Notes: a model not told the origin generated them from the letters alone. A stretch of 64,000 bases of DNA from Sequoia sempervirens (GCA_007258455.2 VDFB02114876.1:1-64000), one strand, 5' to 3'; shown: positions 37,839-50,520, counted from the first letter of the stretch. Numbers and translations: made by a program.

Positions 37839-40800
37839 TATAACACCTCTCTAAACTCAGGCTAGTAAGATAGTATTTTGATTTTGATTTGATATTCCAA
37901 TTGTTAAATGTTATCATAATGAGATTAGACATTGGTGATTATGGGAAAAGTATATCATGGTTAGTTATTATTTTGGATTACAAACTTATATGTTTATATA
38001 TTGTTATCATTGCTTTGTATGATTATTGGCAGGAAAGGGATGATGTTGTAACACTCATATTTGAGAGGCTTACGATGTCATGACTCCCTTCCTGATGATT
38101 GATGTTGCTTTGGACTATATGTATATGCACATGTACTTTGACGTGTAATTGGAAGTGATGCAGGTACTAAGTATCGACTCTGCCTGGATCCACAGGCCTG
38201 AGCATACTCATATTCCCCGATGGTGGTTACTAGAGGCAGTCACAGGCCAAATGTTTCCCCCTAGCCCAATGTACCCTGTTAGGGCAGTGTTTTCCTTATT
38301 GATGTCTTACCGTCCAGTTACCTAACGATATGTTCTGGAGCACCTATCAACCATATGTTTCGGCGCACCCTTCAGTTGTATGTGGTTTACCAGTATGTTT
38401 CATTGAGGTATTTTGTCTTGATGTGGTTTCGTTGGCATCTTTCGTGATTTTAAATATGGTATTTTATAGTATTTAATTGGTGGGAGATTTAAATAGTTTT
38501 ACCCATGAGATTTTAAAATATGTTATTTTAAATTATTTTATTGATCATTTGAGAGAATGATATATTTTCAAAAAAAATAGATGATTTTAATAAATTTTAC
38601 TTGGGAGATTTAATAGCTAATTTTATAAAAATGCCTTATTTGATTTTATTAATCCTTTGGGGAGCTTTTTGTATTCGATCGATTGGATTTAAATCACTAC
38701 TTTTATTTGAAATGGAGTATTTTGGTGTTTCTGGTGATTTTAATTAATTTATTGGAGAGAATTAATAACTTGCCTAATAAAATGATTTATTTCATTTCAT
38801 TTTAGGGTGCACGGAGTTTAGTTAATAGAAAAGGTATAACGGGACAACCTTGTGTTTGATTTGGGGACTTTTGACTTTTATTCATTTTTCTTTTGGGGAG
38901 AAAAAGAAATTTTCAGCTTTGGAAGGAGGAGGAAATCCCTTGAATTGGGCAGGAGATTTGGGGAATATTGTGGAGTTTTGCTGAGAAGTTTTTGGTGGGC
39001 ATCTGCTTGTGGAGTTTTGCATGCCATTTCTTGCTTGCTGCCCAAGTTTGGATTCCAGTCGTGCTTTACAATTAGAGCATTCCTCCATTTTTGTTTTGGA
39101 GAAAATTGAGGTACTCTTCTATTATCTTTCAATCTGGTATGGCTGGTAATTGGGCATTTACTCGTGTATCTTGTATGGATGAGATTTTTCTGATCTGGGT
39201 TATTTTATTGTATGAAAATTGAAGGAACTCATCTATTTCTTTATGTATTGCTTGAGGGTTTGAATGATGGATGTTTTAAAATTCATTTTGCTGCCCTGTA
39301 GTATTTGGTATTGCAGATTTTTGTTCTTTTCCAGCAAATATGAAATGGGTTGTTGAACAAAATTTGATCTGTGGGTTCTTTCTTTTTCTTCCTTTTGCCC
39401 AATTTGTAAAAAAGTGTTTTTAATTTCTGCTCATTATCCTCTTGATAAAAACAAAATTCAAGAGTGGATTTCATGTAGAAATTCCAAAATATCAATTGGG
39501 TCTTTGGCAGATTTTTATTCTAGGCACTTTCGTTTTTGGGCAAAATTCGTGCCCTCTTATCAAATGACGTTTTTGTTTGCTTCCCTTTAACTATCTGATA
39601 AAAAAGTAAAATAAAATTGGATTTCGTGTAGGAACGTTGAAATATGAACTGGGTCTTCGTTCGATTTTTAATCAGGACACTTCCATTTTTCTTGATTTTT
39701 GCCCAGCCATGCATAAAATGGCGTTTTTCTGAACAACACCCTATTTCGGGCCATCAAATAAAATAATAAAAGTGGAACACAATTGGAAACGTTAAAATAT
39801 GAACTGGGTTGTTGTCCGATTTTAGATCTGAGCACTTTTATTTTCTTATGTGTTTTTATACCTCTATTTCATGATTGAGTATAGTTGTTAAACATGTCTT
39901 TTTGTACAACAATATAAGCTTGGCTATTTTAAATGGTTTCTATGACTGAAAATCATGGCTTCTCTTCATTGTTTTCATATTTTTTTTGGATTTCTCGTTT
40001 GGATAAACGGGAAGGCCTATTCGTCTGCAGGGCGTTGAGTTATCCGTCTACAGGGCGTTGATTCGGGCATGTTTGATTTTTACTCGTCCAAAGGAGAGAT
40101 ATAATTGATTCCATGTGGTTGCATTCCTTCGAGCACACATGATGACATTTCACCCAGTCTACACTCTTACACCTCGTACCTTAGTAGTCGTGAGTAGTAC
40201 CTGACATGTTAATGTATGTACATCTTCTTGTTGTGACATTGGCTTAATGCAATGTATTTCATGTTTGCTCTGTGTCTAATGTGAGCATTGGCCATATGTT
40301 ACCCTTGCCATGTTTTCTGTTTGAGCCTTGTGACTACCTCCGAGCACGGTGGGGTGGCCTCTTTTGAGTTCACATGGTAGGGAGGCGTTGCCACCACCAT
40401 TGGGGACCGGTGTACAGGTTTTGGAGCATCGATTGGAGGTGTTCTCTCTTGTTCATGATTTATCAGATGAAGTTTCTTATTCTTGGCTATGCCTTTGTAT
40501 CTATGTGTATTCATTTATGTTTATTGTACTCTCTTGAAAGAAAGGATGTAAACTTATAAATTAATGCGAAGAAATGTGATGCTTTCCATTTAATTTATGA
40601 GTTTCGGTGTTGGTATCAGACTTGCTTGTATTTTGATTATCATAATCGCCTTTCTTCAACATTTTCCATGCAAAAATCCAAGCTTTGGTTGTATTTTTCC
40701 TTCATATTTATAGTCTGCTAAAGTTCTGGAGCAATGCCGCCTTTTGTTAAGGTGTAGTGTTGCGGCTGCAAAAGTTTTGGAGCATTGCCGCTTTCTATTT

Positions 40801-41401
40801 TGGTCTTTGGTGATGCTGTTAAAGTTCTGGGGTAGCGCTGGAAGGTTCTGGAGTAGCGCTAAAAGTTCCAGAGCAGCGCTACCAAAGGTTCTAGAGCAGT
40901 GCTGAAAGTTCCGAAGTAGCGTGCCAAAGGTTTTGGAGCAGTGCAGAAGTTCTAGAGCAGTGCTGCAAGTTCCGGAGCAGCGCTGTTAAGGTTCCAAAGC
41001 TGCACTGCAAGTTCCGAAGCAGTGTTGTAGGTTCCGGAGCAGCACTGCAAGTTCCGGAGCAGTGCTACTAGAGTTCCGGAGCAGAGTTGCAAGTTTCGGA
41101 GCCGAGTTGAAAGTTCCAGAGCAAAAGTTCTAGAGCAGAGATAGAAGTTTCATAGCTGGAACTTCCGCAGCTAGGAGTTCCGTAGAAAAGTTTCTAGAGC
41201 TATTATGTTTGCTCCTGTTTGGATTTTCTCTGGAGGGCTGATTATTCCACTCCTTTGGGTTGTGTTCGGCCATGCTTGGCCACATAAATTGTCGGTATAT
41301 CGTTTCTGCTACTGCTTGTGTGCAAGTTATTCGTTATGTTATCAAAAAAAATTATCTAGTCCTCTTTTGGCTCTTACCCTTCGGGGTTGTGTGATGTTAC
41401 A
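37839..41401 (+). repeat. LARD 5' LTR (3,563 bp)
   Basis: It matches 45551-49145 along its length. In the first 247 bp I count 5 differences, all transitions, and 6 in a 260 bp segment near 38850-39110. A TATAAATT at 40555-40562 is conserved in the right LTR at 48265-48272 and may be the promoter TATA box. A GC-rich minisatellite fills 40720-41200. An 85-codon open frame at 38852-39109 is conserved in both LTRs, but this follows from their common origin. Confidence 0.9.
40720..41200 (+). repeat. GC-rich minisatellite in the 5' LTR
   Basis: Roughly 18-20 degenerate copies of a 20-30 bp unit, core GTTCCGGAGCAGCGCTGCAA, lie in tandem. GGAGCAG is the most constant part. Unit lengths and changes differ from the 3' LTR copy, so units were gained, lost or altered after insertion. 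Confidence 0.8.
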
Positions 41402-41403
41402 TC

Positions 41404-41417
41404 TGGTATCAGAGCCC
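41404..41417 (+). other. Primer binding site, initiator tRNA-Met
   Basis: TGGTATCAGAGCCC starts two bases after the end of the 5' LTR and is a full-length match to the usual plant initiator tRNA-Met primer site. It sets the element's orientation as plus. Confidence 0.9.
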
Positions 41418-44400
41418 ATGTTCACACTCTAGGAGCTCTGGCGTACTTGAGCCTTCTATGTTATGTTGTGTTTTTGCATGTGTGGCGTGAGCTTTTTATA
41501 TTATTTTCATAGTCTTGTCGATTAGCGTTTATGCCTTAGTATAGTGTTTAGATCATCCTTGCAATGATCTATTTTGATGTGTTCCTTGTTTCTTCTAGGG
41601 TGCCCCTAAGGGTAGAGCCAAGGGGAAAGTTAGAGGTGGAACCCATGTGCGACACTGGGATCCCTGCTTATGGTAGATGCTTCTTGGATGTTGTGTGTGG
41701 TGGATGGCAACAAGTGTTGTTGTTTCCTGCCCCTAGCATGTCCTGTTGAGGAATATTTTGTGAGGGTTAGTTAGACCCTTGAGCCTACCAAGAAGTGTTT
41801 TTTGATTGGTCTCCTTCTTGATGTGTGGCTTTTTCGTTGTGTAAAGGGTTGTGACCCTTGAGTGGTTCCTGAGTGTGGTTGTAGTGTGCTTGATGTGTGT
41901 GTTCCAAGTGCTTGTTATGGCGAGATAGTAATAGCACCTGTTGCTTTGAGTGCTTTAGTATGACGTTTAAAGGGTTGAGTTTTCCAACCCTGGCTTCTAT
42001 TATGGAGGAATGATGCCTCCTAGGTCTTGCCTTACCCTACAGGATTGGAGTGATTCCCTTGGTTGAGAGTCTCCCGAGGTTGAGATTGATTACCTCCCTA
42101 TATCTTGTGTTGCGGGTGGGTATATTGGACTTTAGCTTGTTGGTGGGTTGTAGGTGACATGTGTTGCCTAAGATTATCCTTGCTTGGTTTCTTGGTTCAT
42201 GTTGTTGGAAGGTCTGTCTGACCTTGAGGGTGAGAAGAAGTTCCTTTTGTGTGTATCCTTCTTGGGTCTTGGTGTTTTCTTCACCATACAAGTTTCTAGT
42301 GCATGTCTTCTTGTGCTTTACCTCCTTGTTTTAATGATTGCTTGATTAACCCTATTTGGTTTTGGAGTTGTTTATGCATGTTATATTGTATTGAGACTAT
42401 AGATATGGTGATAAAAAAAGGGAATGATCATGTTGTTAGTTCATAGAGATTAGTGTATGCTCTCATATGATTGATGTGTTTGGTGAAAGTAATTGTGTGA
42501 TGATGAGACCATGTTTGCATTCGTGCCTATGTTAACATTGTAAATCTCTCTCTCTCTCTTCTCATTGGTTTAACGAAGATGCCTATGTTGAGTGCGTGGT
42601 GTATTGAAATTCATTGTATGCTTGTCTCTTATGAGCAAATGTTATGCATCCATGAAGGTTTATTTTATTAGATCAACCTTGGGTAAAGGACCTAAGTCCC
42701 CAAGTTGCATTCATAATCATGGTAAATGTATAATATGAATAGAAAATTATTTTGCATTAAGTAAAAGTTTAGGGAAAAGGGAATAGTGAAACCATTGGCA
42801 TGTTAATGATAAATGCAAATGTTAAATGAATGCTGAAATGATAATGTTGTGTAAGTTGTCTTGAGTAAACAATATAATGATATTGCACTAGGTGCGGAAA
42901 ATAAATGTGGTTACATATGTGTGTAGTAAGGTGATTTACCACTTAATAAAAGTGAATTATTATGGCATTGTTGATTTACTCCATGTAGCACTATGATGTA
43001 TTGTATGGATGTTGGGAGTACATGTTCTTGGAAAATTGTACCATTCTTGCATAATTAGAGGTGGATAATGGTTTTATTTTGGTAAGAGGAAATTGGAAAA
43101 AGGCACTCCATGCTATGTGAACATCTTGTGTTACTGCACATGTTGAGTGTTGTGAATACCCTATACTTGCTTTGTGTGCCTATGGGATGGTGAGACTGTG
43201 TGCCCACCCATGGAGGATATGTTGTATTTGGGGTGTGGGATTAACTATACCATTATGTGTGCTTGTATGTTTGTTACATGATTGAGGGCCAACCCACGTG
43301 TGGTTGAAATTTATATATGTATTAAGAGTAACCAAAATTTAGTTTCATAGAATCTTTCTCTTGGTTTTCTAGTCCCTCAGTCCGTGATGGGGTAGTAGCA
43401 GCCACGAAGTTCCTTGCGCGGAGTGTGCAGCGTACGCATGTTGCGGTGCAGAGCATTTTCAGCTCAACCGATCCAAAGGAAAGTACTCACTACTTCCCCT
43501 TATGATGGATCAGGGTACTTGATCCATATGTGCTAGCCTAATCCCCACAGCTTTGTGTACAACAACATTGGTTTGTTAGTATTGCCTGGCCGCCTGCAGA
43601 GGCATTGAGCTGGCATTACCGAGTTGACCTCGTCCCCATGAGAGGTGAGGCTCGAGTAGCCCCATACTTATATACTGATATATGCATTATATATTTCGTA
43701 TATGCACGTGTCCTACCATGATGCCATAGATATGATGCCACGTGTTTAGACGCGTGAAGGTGCACTATGAGACTATGTTATGGTAGCCTACTTGTGTGAT
43801 GAGCATGATGGGGCCTCGTACACTTGTAGAGGGACACTCATGTGTTGCTCTCGACAGTGTTTGGGTCGGTTGGCATATGGGTATGTCCTAGCCATGTATA
43901 CCTCTGGCTACCATTAGTACCTGCGTGTGCCCTTTCCACGAGGTATCTCTATGTGAGGTGTGTTTTGTGCGTGCCTACTTCCACGGAGCCACAAACACAC
44001 TTCCATGCGGTGTACGACCAGTACGTGCCTTCTTTGGCTGGCGTATGACCATGCCACACTGAGACGTGATGCAAGATGTGGCCAAGGTGCACATTCCATG
44101 CTGATAGCCAAGCAGTATGTGGGCCACTTGGCGAGTCCATGCCGTGTGACGACGCGATGCGAGGTGCAGTCGAGGAGTACACTTCATGCCATGTGGTTGG
44201 TGTGTTCACTCCGCCACACATGAGGGGCTATTGCGATAGTCATACATTGTTCCCTCCTTCCTCATGTGGTGGCTAGTTAGTCACATAGTTATGTATTGTG
44301 CCATTTCGAAGATTGGGAAGCTTCTTGTGGTTATTGATGATTTTCACTTTGATTGTGAGCACCGGAAAAATTTGTTTTATCTTGTTTGTGATGGTTTAGC

Positions 44401-45538
44401 CACACCTTGTGAACTTATTTGCTCGTAGCCCTCGAGGTTACACATGATTTAGTGTTGAAATTGCACGCATTTCTTTCTTTATTGTTGTAATTGAATCCTT
44501 ATTTGATAATTATTTATGATCTTTGGTGGATAAACTAGTTTTCTATTTGCTGTTTTCAAATGCTGGTCTTGTGTTGTAATGTGATTCCTCATCGAGAACG
44601 GGAGAGCTGAACTCGATTGAGTGTATACAAGGAAGTAGACGCAAGGAACCTTGAGGATGGGGGTGTGTGAGGCTGTTATACAGTTAGGACCCACTACCCA
44701 CCTATGTGTGATGACTATCTCTTGGAGGCTAACCACCTTATTCAACAAGAGATAGGTCATTGTGGTCTTTTTTGGATGGTCTCACCATGTGTGTGTGGCC
44801 TAACACCATCAAACCACTGAGTGTGAGGTACAAATTATGTGAGATGGACATTGGCTCTTGGCTCATGGATTATGTATCATGGATTAGTATGTTGCTTACC
44901 GGTGTCCAGATGGACCCTTATGTAGCCTTGTGATGTGATTTCCAGTGGTGTAAGTATGTATGTATGCATAAATGCATGTTTCATCTTGGATATAGTTACA
45001 TATGAAATGATCAAAAGTTGGCTTAGTATGCTTTAGAAAGTGTAAATTGTTATATTTTGTTGAAAATGATGCCAAATATGTTCTCATTTGTGAGATTGGA
45101 AGTGTTTGGAAAACAAATATTGTTGCAAATTATGGTGTTTTGGAAAGAATTGAGTGCTTATGCATCTTCTTTACCCTTTTCTTTGTGGAATTAATGTGTA
45201 TCTTAAGCTATCCTTGGATGAATGTGGATGTTTAAATAAATGATTATGATGAGGATTGTGGCATATGTGATGTTAGTAAGATTAACCATGCTATTTTGTT
45301 TCGTGTTGAGATTTTATGAGTAAGGTATATGTCAATATATTAATAGTGATTCTTAGAAAGGGTGAATGTTATATGGATGTCTTGTCTATTTTGTTCAGTG
45401 ATGAATGATGTATATTATATTTCTCATCTTTGGGATGAAATACAATTTTCTTTAATGATAATCAATGGATTTTGAGTACTAATGTGTGACATGGCTGCAT
45501 ATTGAATTTTCATGACTTCTAGGAGTAAGTCAAATCTT
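41418..45538 (+). other. LARD internal domain, non-coding
   Basis: About 4.1 kb without a credible protein. Its many short open frames overlap on both strands around 43840-44280, where base composition is richer in GC. None shows a zinc knuckle or catalytic motif. In known LARDs the interior is conserved as RNA, presumably for packaging and dimerisation; that role here is inference. Confidence 0.7.
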
Positions 45539-45550
45539 AGGGAGGGAGGG
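45539..45550 (+). other. Polypurine tract of the LARD
   Basis: AGGGAGGGAGGG lies directly against the TGTAACACC start of the 3' LTR, where second-strand priming is expected. Confidence 0.85.
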
Positions 45551-48500
45551 TGTAACACCTCTCTAAACTCAGACTGGTAAGATAGTATTTTGATTTTGAT
45601 TTGATATTCCAATTGTTAAATGTTATCATAATGAGATTAGACATTGGTGATTATGGGAAAAGTATATCATGGTTAGTTATTATTTTGGATTACAAACTTA
45701 TATGTTTATATATTGTTATCATTACTTTGTATGATTATTGGCAGGAAAGGGATGATGTCGTAACACTCATATTTGAGAGGCTTATGATGTCATGACTCCC
45801 TTCCTGATGATTGATGTTGCTTTGGACTATATGTATATGCACATGTACTTTGACATGTAATTGGAAGTGATGCAGGTACTAAGTATCGACTCCGCCTAGA
45901 TCCACAAGCCTGAGCGTACTCATATTCCCCGATGGTGGTTACTGGAGGTAGTCACAGGCCAAATGTTTCCCCCTAGCCCACTATACCCTGTTAGGGCAGT
46001 GTTTTCCTTATTGATGTCTTACCATCCAGTTACCTAACGGTATGTTCTGGATCACCTTTCAACCGGATGTTCTGGCGCACCCTTCAGTTGTATGTGGTTT
46101 ACCAGTATGTTTTATTGAGGTATTTTGTCTTGATGTGGTTTTGTTGGCATCTTTCGTGATTTTAAATATGGTATTTTATAGTATTTAATTGGTGGGAGAT
46201 TTAAATGGTTTTACCCATGAGATTTTAAAATATGTTATTTTAAATTATTTTATTGATCATTCGAGAGAATGATATATTTCATTCAAAAATTTTAAATGAT
46301 TTTAATAAATTTTACTTGGGAGATTTAATAGCTAATTTTATCAAATGCCTTATTTGATTTTATTAATCCTTTGGGGAGCTTTTTGTATTCGGTCGATTGG
46401 ATTTAAATCACTACTTTTATTTGAAATGGAGTATTTTGGTGTTTTTGGTGATTTTAATTAATTTATTGGAGAGAATTAATAACTTGCCTAATAAAATGAT
46501 TTATTTCATTTCATTTTAGGGTGCATGGAGTTTAGTTAATAGAAAAGGTATAACGGGACAACCTTGTGTTTGATTTGGGGACTTTTGACTTTTATTCATT
46601 TTTCTTTTGGGGAGAAAAAGAAATTTTCAGCTTTGGAAGGAGGAGGAAAACCGTTGAATTGGGCAGCAGATTTGGGGAATATTGTGGAGTTTTGCTGAGA
46701 AGTTTTTGGTGGGTATCTGCTTGTGGAGTTTTGCATGCCATTTCTTGCTTGCTGCCCCAGTTTGGATTCCAGTCATGCTTTACAATTAGAGCATTCCTCC
46801 ATTTTTGTTTTGGAGAAAATTGAGGTACTCTTCTATTATCTTTCAATCTGGTATGGCTAGTAATTGGGCATTTACTCGTGTATCTTGTATGGCTGAGATT
46901 TTTCTGATCTGGGTTATTTTATTGTATGAAAATTGAAGGAACTCATCTATTTCTTTTTGTATTGCTTGAGGGTTTGAATGATGGATGTTTTAAAATTCAT
47001 TTTGTTGCCCTGTAGTATTTGGTATTGTAGATTTTTGTTCTTTTCCAGCAAATATGAAATGGGTTGTTGAACAAAATCTGATCTGTGGGTTCTTTCTTTT
47101 TCTTCCTTTTGCCTAATTTGTAAAAATGTGTTTTTAATTGTTTCTCATCGTCATCTTGATAAAAACAAAATTCAAGAGTGGATTTCATGTAGTAATGCTA
47201 AGATCTCAATTGGGTCTTTGGCAGATTTTTATTCTGGGCACTTTCATTTTTGGGCAAAATTTGTGCCCTCTTATCAAATGACGTTTTTGTTTGCTTCCCT
47301 TTAACTGTCTGATAAAAATGTAAAATAAAATTTGATTTCATGTAGGAACATCAAAATATGAACTAGGTCTTCATCCGATTTTTAATCCGGACACTTTCAT
47401 CTTTCTTTATTTTTGCTCAACCATGCATAAAATGGCCTTTTTTCTGAACAACACCCTATTTCAGGCCATCAAATAAAATAATAAAAGTGGAACCCAATTG
47501 GAAACGTGAAAATATGAACTGGGTTGTTGTCTGATTTTAGATCCGAGCACTTTTATTTTTTTGTGTTTTTATACCTCTATTTCATGATTAAGTACAATTG
47601 TTAAACATGTCTTTCTACAACAATATAAGCTTGGCTGTTTTAAATGGTTTCTATGACTAAAAATCGTGGCTTCTCTTCATTATTTTCATATTTGTTTTGG
47701 ATTTCTCGTTTGGATAAATAGGAAGGCCTATCCGTCTGCAGAGCATTGAGTTATCCGTCTGCAGGGCATTGATTCAGGCATGTTTGAGTTTTACTCGTCC
47801 GAAGGAGAGATATAGTTGATTCCATGTGGTGCCATTCCTTCGAGCACGCATGATGACATTTCACCCAGTCTACACTCTTGCACCTCGTACCTTAGTAGTC
47901 ATGAGTAGTACCCGACATGCTAATGTATGTACATCTTGTTGTGACATTGGCTTAATGCAGTGTATTCCATGTTTGCTCCGTGTCTAATGTGAGCATTTCC
48001 CATATGTTACCCTTGCCTTGTTTTCTATTTGAGCAGGTTGTGACTACCTCCGAGCATGGTGGGGTGGCCACTTTTGAGTCCACATGGTAGGGAGGCATTG
48101 CCACCGCCATTAGGGACCGGCATACAGGTTTTGGAGCATCGATTGGAGGTGTTCTCTCTTGTTCATGATTTATCAGATGATGTTTCTTATTCTTGGCTAT
48201 GCCTTTGTATCTATGTGTATTCATTTATGTATATTGTACTCTCTTGAAAGAAAGGATGTAAACTTATAAATTAATGCGAAGAAATGTGATGCTTTTCATT
48301 TAATTTACAAGTTCCAGTGTTGGTATTAGACTTGCTTGTATTTTGATTATCATAATGGCCTTTCTTCAACATTTTCCATGCAAAAATCCAAGCTTTGGTT
48401 GTATTTTTCCTTCATATTTATAGTCTGCTAAAGTTTCGGAGCAACACTGCCTTTTGTTAAGGTGTAGTGTTGCGGCTGCAAAAGTTTCAGAGCATCGCCG

Positions 48501-49145
48501 CTTTCTATTTTGGTCTTTGTTGCTACTGTTAAAGTTCTGGAGCATCGTTGTTTAAGTTTTGGAGTAGTGTTGGAAGGTTCTGGAGCAGCGCTGAAAGTCC
48601 TGGAGCAGCGCTAAAAGTTCCAGAGCAGTGCTGCCAAAGGTTTTGGAGCAGTGCAGAAGTTCTGGAGCAGCGCTGCAAGTTCCAGAGCAGCGCTGTTAAG
48701 GTTTCAGAGCTATGCTACGAGTTCCGGAGCAGTGCTATTAAGGTTCCGGAGCTGCGCTGTAAGTTCCGAAGCAGCGCTGTAGGTTCCGGAGCAGCACTGC
48801 AAGTTCCAGAGCAGTGCTGCTAGAGTTTCAGAGCAGAGCAAGAAGTTCTAGAGCCAAGTTGAAAGTTTTGGAGCAGAGCTAGAAGTTCCGTAGCTGGAAC
48901 TTCCGCAGCTAGGAGTTCCGTAGCAAAGTTTCTGGAGCTATTATGTTTGCTCCTGTTTGGATTTTCTCTAGAGGGTGAATTATTCCACTCCTTTGGGTTG
49001 TGTTCAGCCATGCTTGGCCACATAAATTGTCAATATATCGTTTCTACTACCACTTGTGTGCAAGTTATTTGTTATGTTATCAAAAAAACATTATCTGGTC
49101 CTCTTTTGGCTCTTACCCTTCGGGGTTGTGTAGCAGGATGTTACA
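45551..49145 (+). repeat. LARD 3' LTR (3,595 bp)
   Basis: It begins TGTAACACC and ends GATGTTACA, then the CTATC target duplication. Near its end it carries a few bases (AGCAG near 49131) that the left LTR lacks. Otherwise it follows the left LTR closely, including the minisatellite. Confidence 0.9.
48429..48945 (+). repeat. GC-rich minisatellite in the 3' LTR
   Basis: The counterpart of 40720-41200, with a different number and order of GTTCCGGAGCAGCGCTG-type units. The 91-codon open frame at 48548-48823 only reflects the repeat period. Confidence 0.8.
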
Positions 49146-49150
49146 CTATC
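49146..49150. repeat. LARD target-site duplication, right copy
   Basis: CTATC, identical to 37834-37838. Confidence 0.8.
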
Positions 49151-49196
49151 AAAGATTAGTATAAGAAGATGACTTCGCTGCCTTGGCGTCCTTACA

Positions 49197-49520
49197 CACA
49201 TGTCCAACATGATAAAATAGAAGTAAATATCATATTACATATTTATAACTATAACACAATGTTTTGAGGTAACATAGGCCTCTCTATGATTTAGTAAGAA
49301 AATCATATGTTATCTGCTTGTAATTTTATTATTATGTAATGATTGAATGGATAAGATATGTGATTAAAAAATTAATCAATCTCTTACACCTAACAAGAAA
49401 CGATAGTTGTAGGATGTTTCTATTATATACTCCTATACATGTTCAAGATGGTAAAATAGAAGAAAATATCATACTACATATTTATAATTATATTTTTTTA
49501 GGCAACATAGGTCTAGAAAA
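49197..49520. repeat. Tandem duplication of about 239 bp
   Basis: The block with AAAATAGAAG, AAATATCATA and TACATATTTATAA occurs at about 49210 and 49448. Between the starts lies sequence related to the 36.5-37.0 kb array (ATGATTGAATGGATAAG, GAAACGATAGTTGTAGGAT, TACTCCTATACAT). The pre-insertion locus was thus already repeat-rich. The second copy is incomplete. Confidence 0.55.
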
Positions 49521-49562
49521 TTGTTAATTTAATATATTTTTATCCAAACACATTTAATAAAT

Positions 49563-50062
49563 GTACATAGGATCAAAAAAATCATGAATTCACCCAACAT
49601 ATCTATACAAAAATTAAACACAAAGATTATGAAATTTACCTAAAATTTATATTCATTCAAATAATTTTATCTCATTCATCATGCATTTATTTTAATATTT
49701 TAATCATGAGTAAGGTTAGAAATTATCAAATCATTCTAAAGAGTACAAACACTAATATGTTTCAACAACATCTACTAACTCAAAAGTAATAATTTTACTT
49801 AATTAACATATTATCTTACTAATGACAAAATGTAATAAATTAGCTAAATGAAATATACATTTTATTTATGTGAAGACTAAACATAATTATAATCTCCATC
49901 TAAAGAAATAGAGAAATAAATGTAAACTCAAGATTTTATTGGTTCTCGATCATTTATGACTATTTACATAAGATTATTTTAGAAAATATAATGAATGTAA
50001 GGTCAAGATCATTTGATTTTAAAAAATTAAGACATGCACATAGGATCAAACAATCATTGATA
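49563..50062. repeat. Unit 1 and start of unit 2 of a 473 bp tandem duplication
   Basis: Unit 1 starts GTACATAGGATCAAAA at 49563. Unit 2 starts GCACATAGGATCAAAC at 50036 and is cut after about 27 bp by the LINE. Its remainder continues at 56621. Shared blocks after the cut include TATTCATTCAAATAATTTTA and GAGTACAAACACTAAT. Confidence 0.65.
50048..50062. repeat. LINE target-site duplication, left copy (imperfect)
   Basis: AAACAATCATTGAT here compares with AAACTATCATTAAT at 56618-56631, two mismatches. Part of the right copy merges with the poly(A) tail, so limits are approximate. Confidence 0.4.
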
Positions 50063-50369
50063 CTTATGCGAAGATAGATGGCGACTGTCTGGTGCGAGCC
50101 GAGCTAGGGCGCCCGTGCCCTAGCCCATTTTTCTGATTTTCTTGTCTGTGTGCAGTGGGGAGGGTGAGTTCTTGTTGGTTGGGGGTTTTTCCTCATTGCC
50201 TGAGCACGTTTTCCTGTTCTTCTTGGGGGCCCGTGGTCTTTTCCAGATTTCCCTTGGTGCCGCTGGTGTAGGGACGACGTGGGTGGATCGCCTGGCGGGG
50301 TGCGTGGCTTATCTGTAGTGTGGGGGCCGTTGGGTTGGATGAAGGCGTTGTCTGCTGTCTTTTTGGTGT

Positions 50370-50520
50370 GGGGCTGCGTGGGTAGCGGCTGTGGAGTGGT
50401 GTAGGGTGGTGCGGTGGGGTGAAGTTTGGGGCTGCGTGGGTGGCGGCTGTGGAGTGGTGTGGGGTGGTGCGGTGGGGTGAAGTTCGGGGCTGCGAGTGGG
50501 GCTGTGGGGTGCTGAGGTGA
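50370..50520 (+). repeat. 58 bp tandem monomers in the LINE leader
   Basis: GGGGCTGCG starts at 50370, 50428 and 50486, spacing exactly 58 bp, and the first two units are nearly identical. The third is partial. The G-rich strand runs with the LINE. It lies just upstream of ORF1, where an L1 internal promoter is expected. Confidence 0.8.

Larger units (their letters stand above)
37839..49145 (+). mobile_element. LARD-like non-autonomous LTR retrotransposon, 11.3 kb
   Basis: Two long direct repeats (37839-41401 and 45551-49145) flank a 4.1 kb interior. A perfect tRNA-Met primer site follows the left LTR, a polypurine tract precedes the right LTR, and CTATC is duplicated on both sides. The LTR ends are TGTAACACC...GATGTTACA; the left copy starts TATAAC, a single-base change. 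No gag, protease, RT, RNase H or integrase can be read in the interior, where the longest open frame is under 100 codons. Very long LTRs around a non-coding interior are the mark of large retrotransposon derivatives (LARDs), which depend on proteins from autonomous relatives. Sampled LTR segments differ by about 2%, so insertion is much more recent than the gypsy copies in this window. Confidence 0.9.

Noticed and set aside
43842..44276. Cluster of overlapping 65-90 codon frames on both strands
   Set aside because: They arise from locally GC-rich sequence in the LARD interior; no frame has a motif and they exclude each other.
48548..48823. 91-codon frame with repetitive Ser, Glu and Cys
   Set aside because: It is a direct translation of the LTR minisatellite and is not kept in the matching 5' LTR array.
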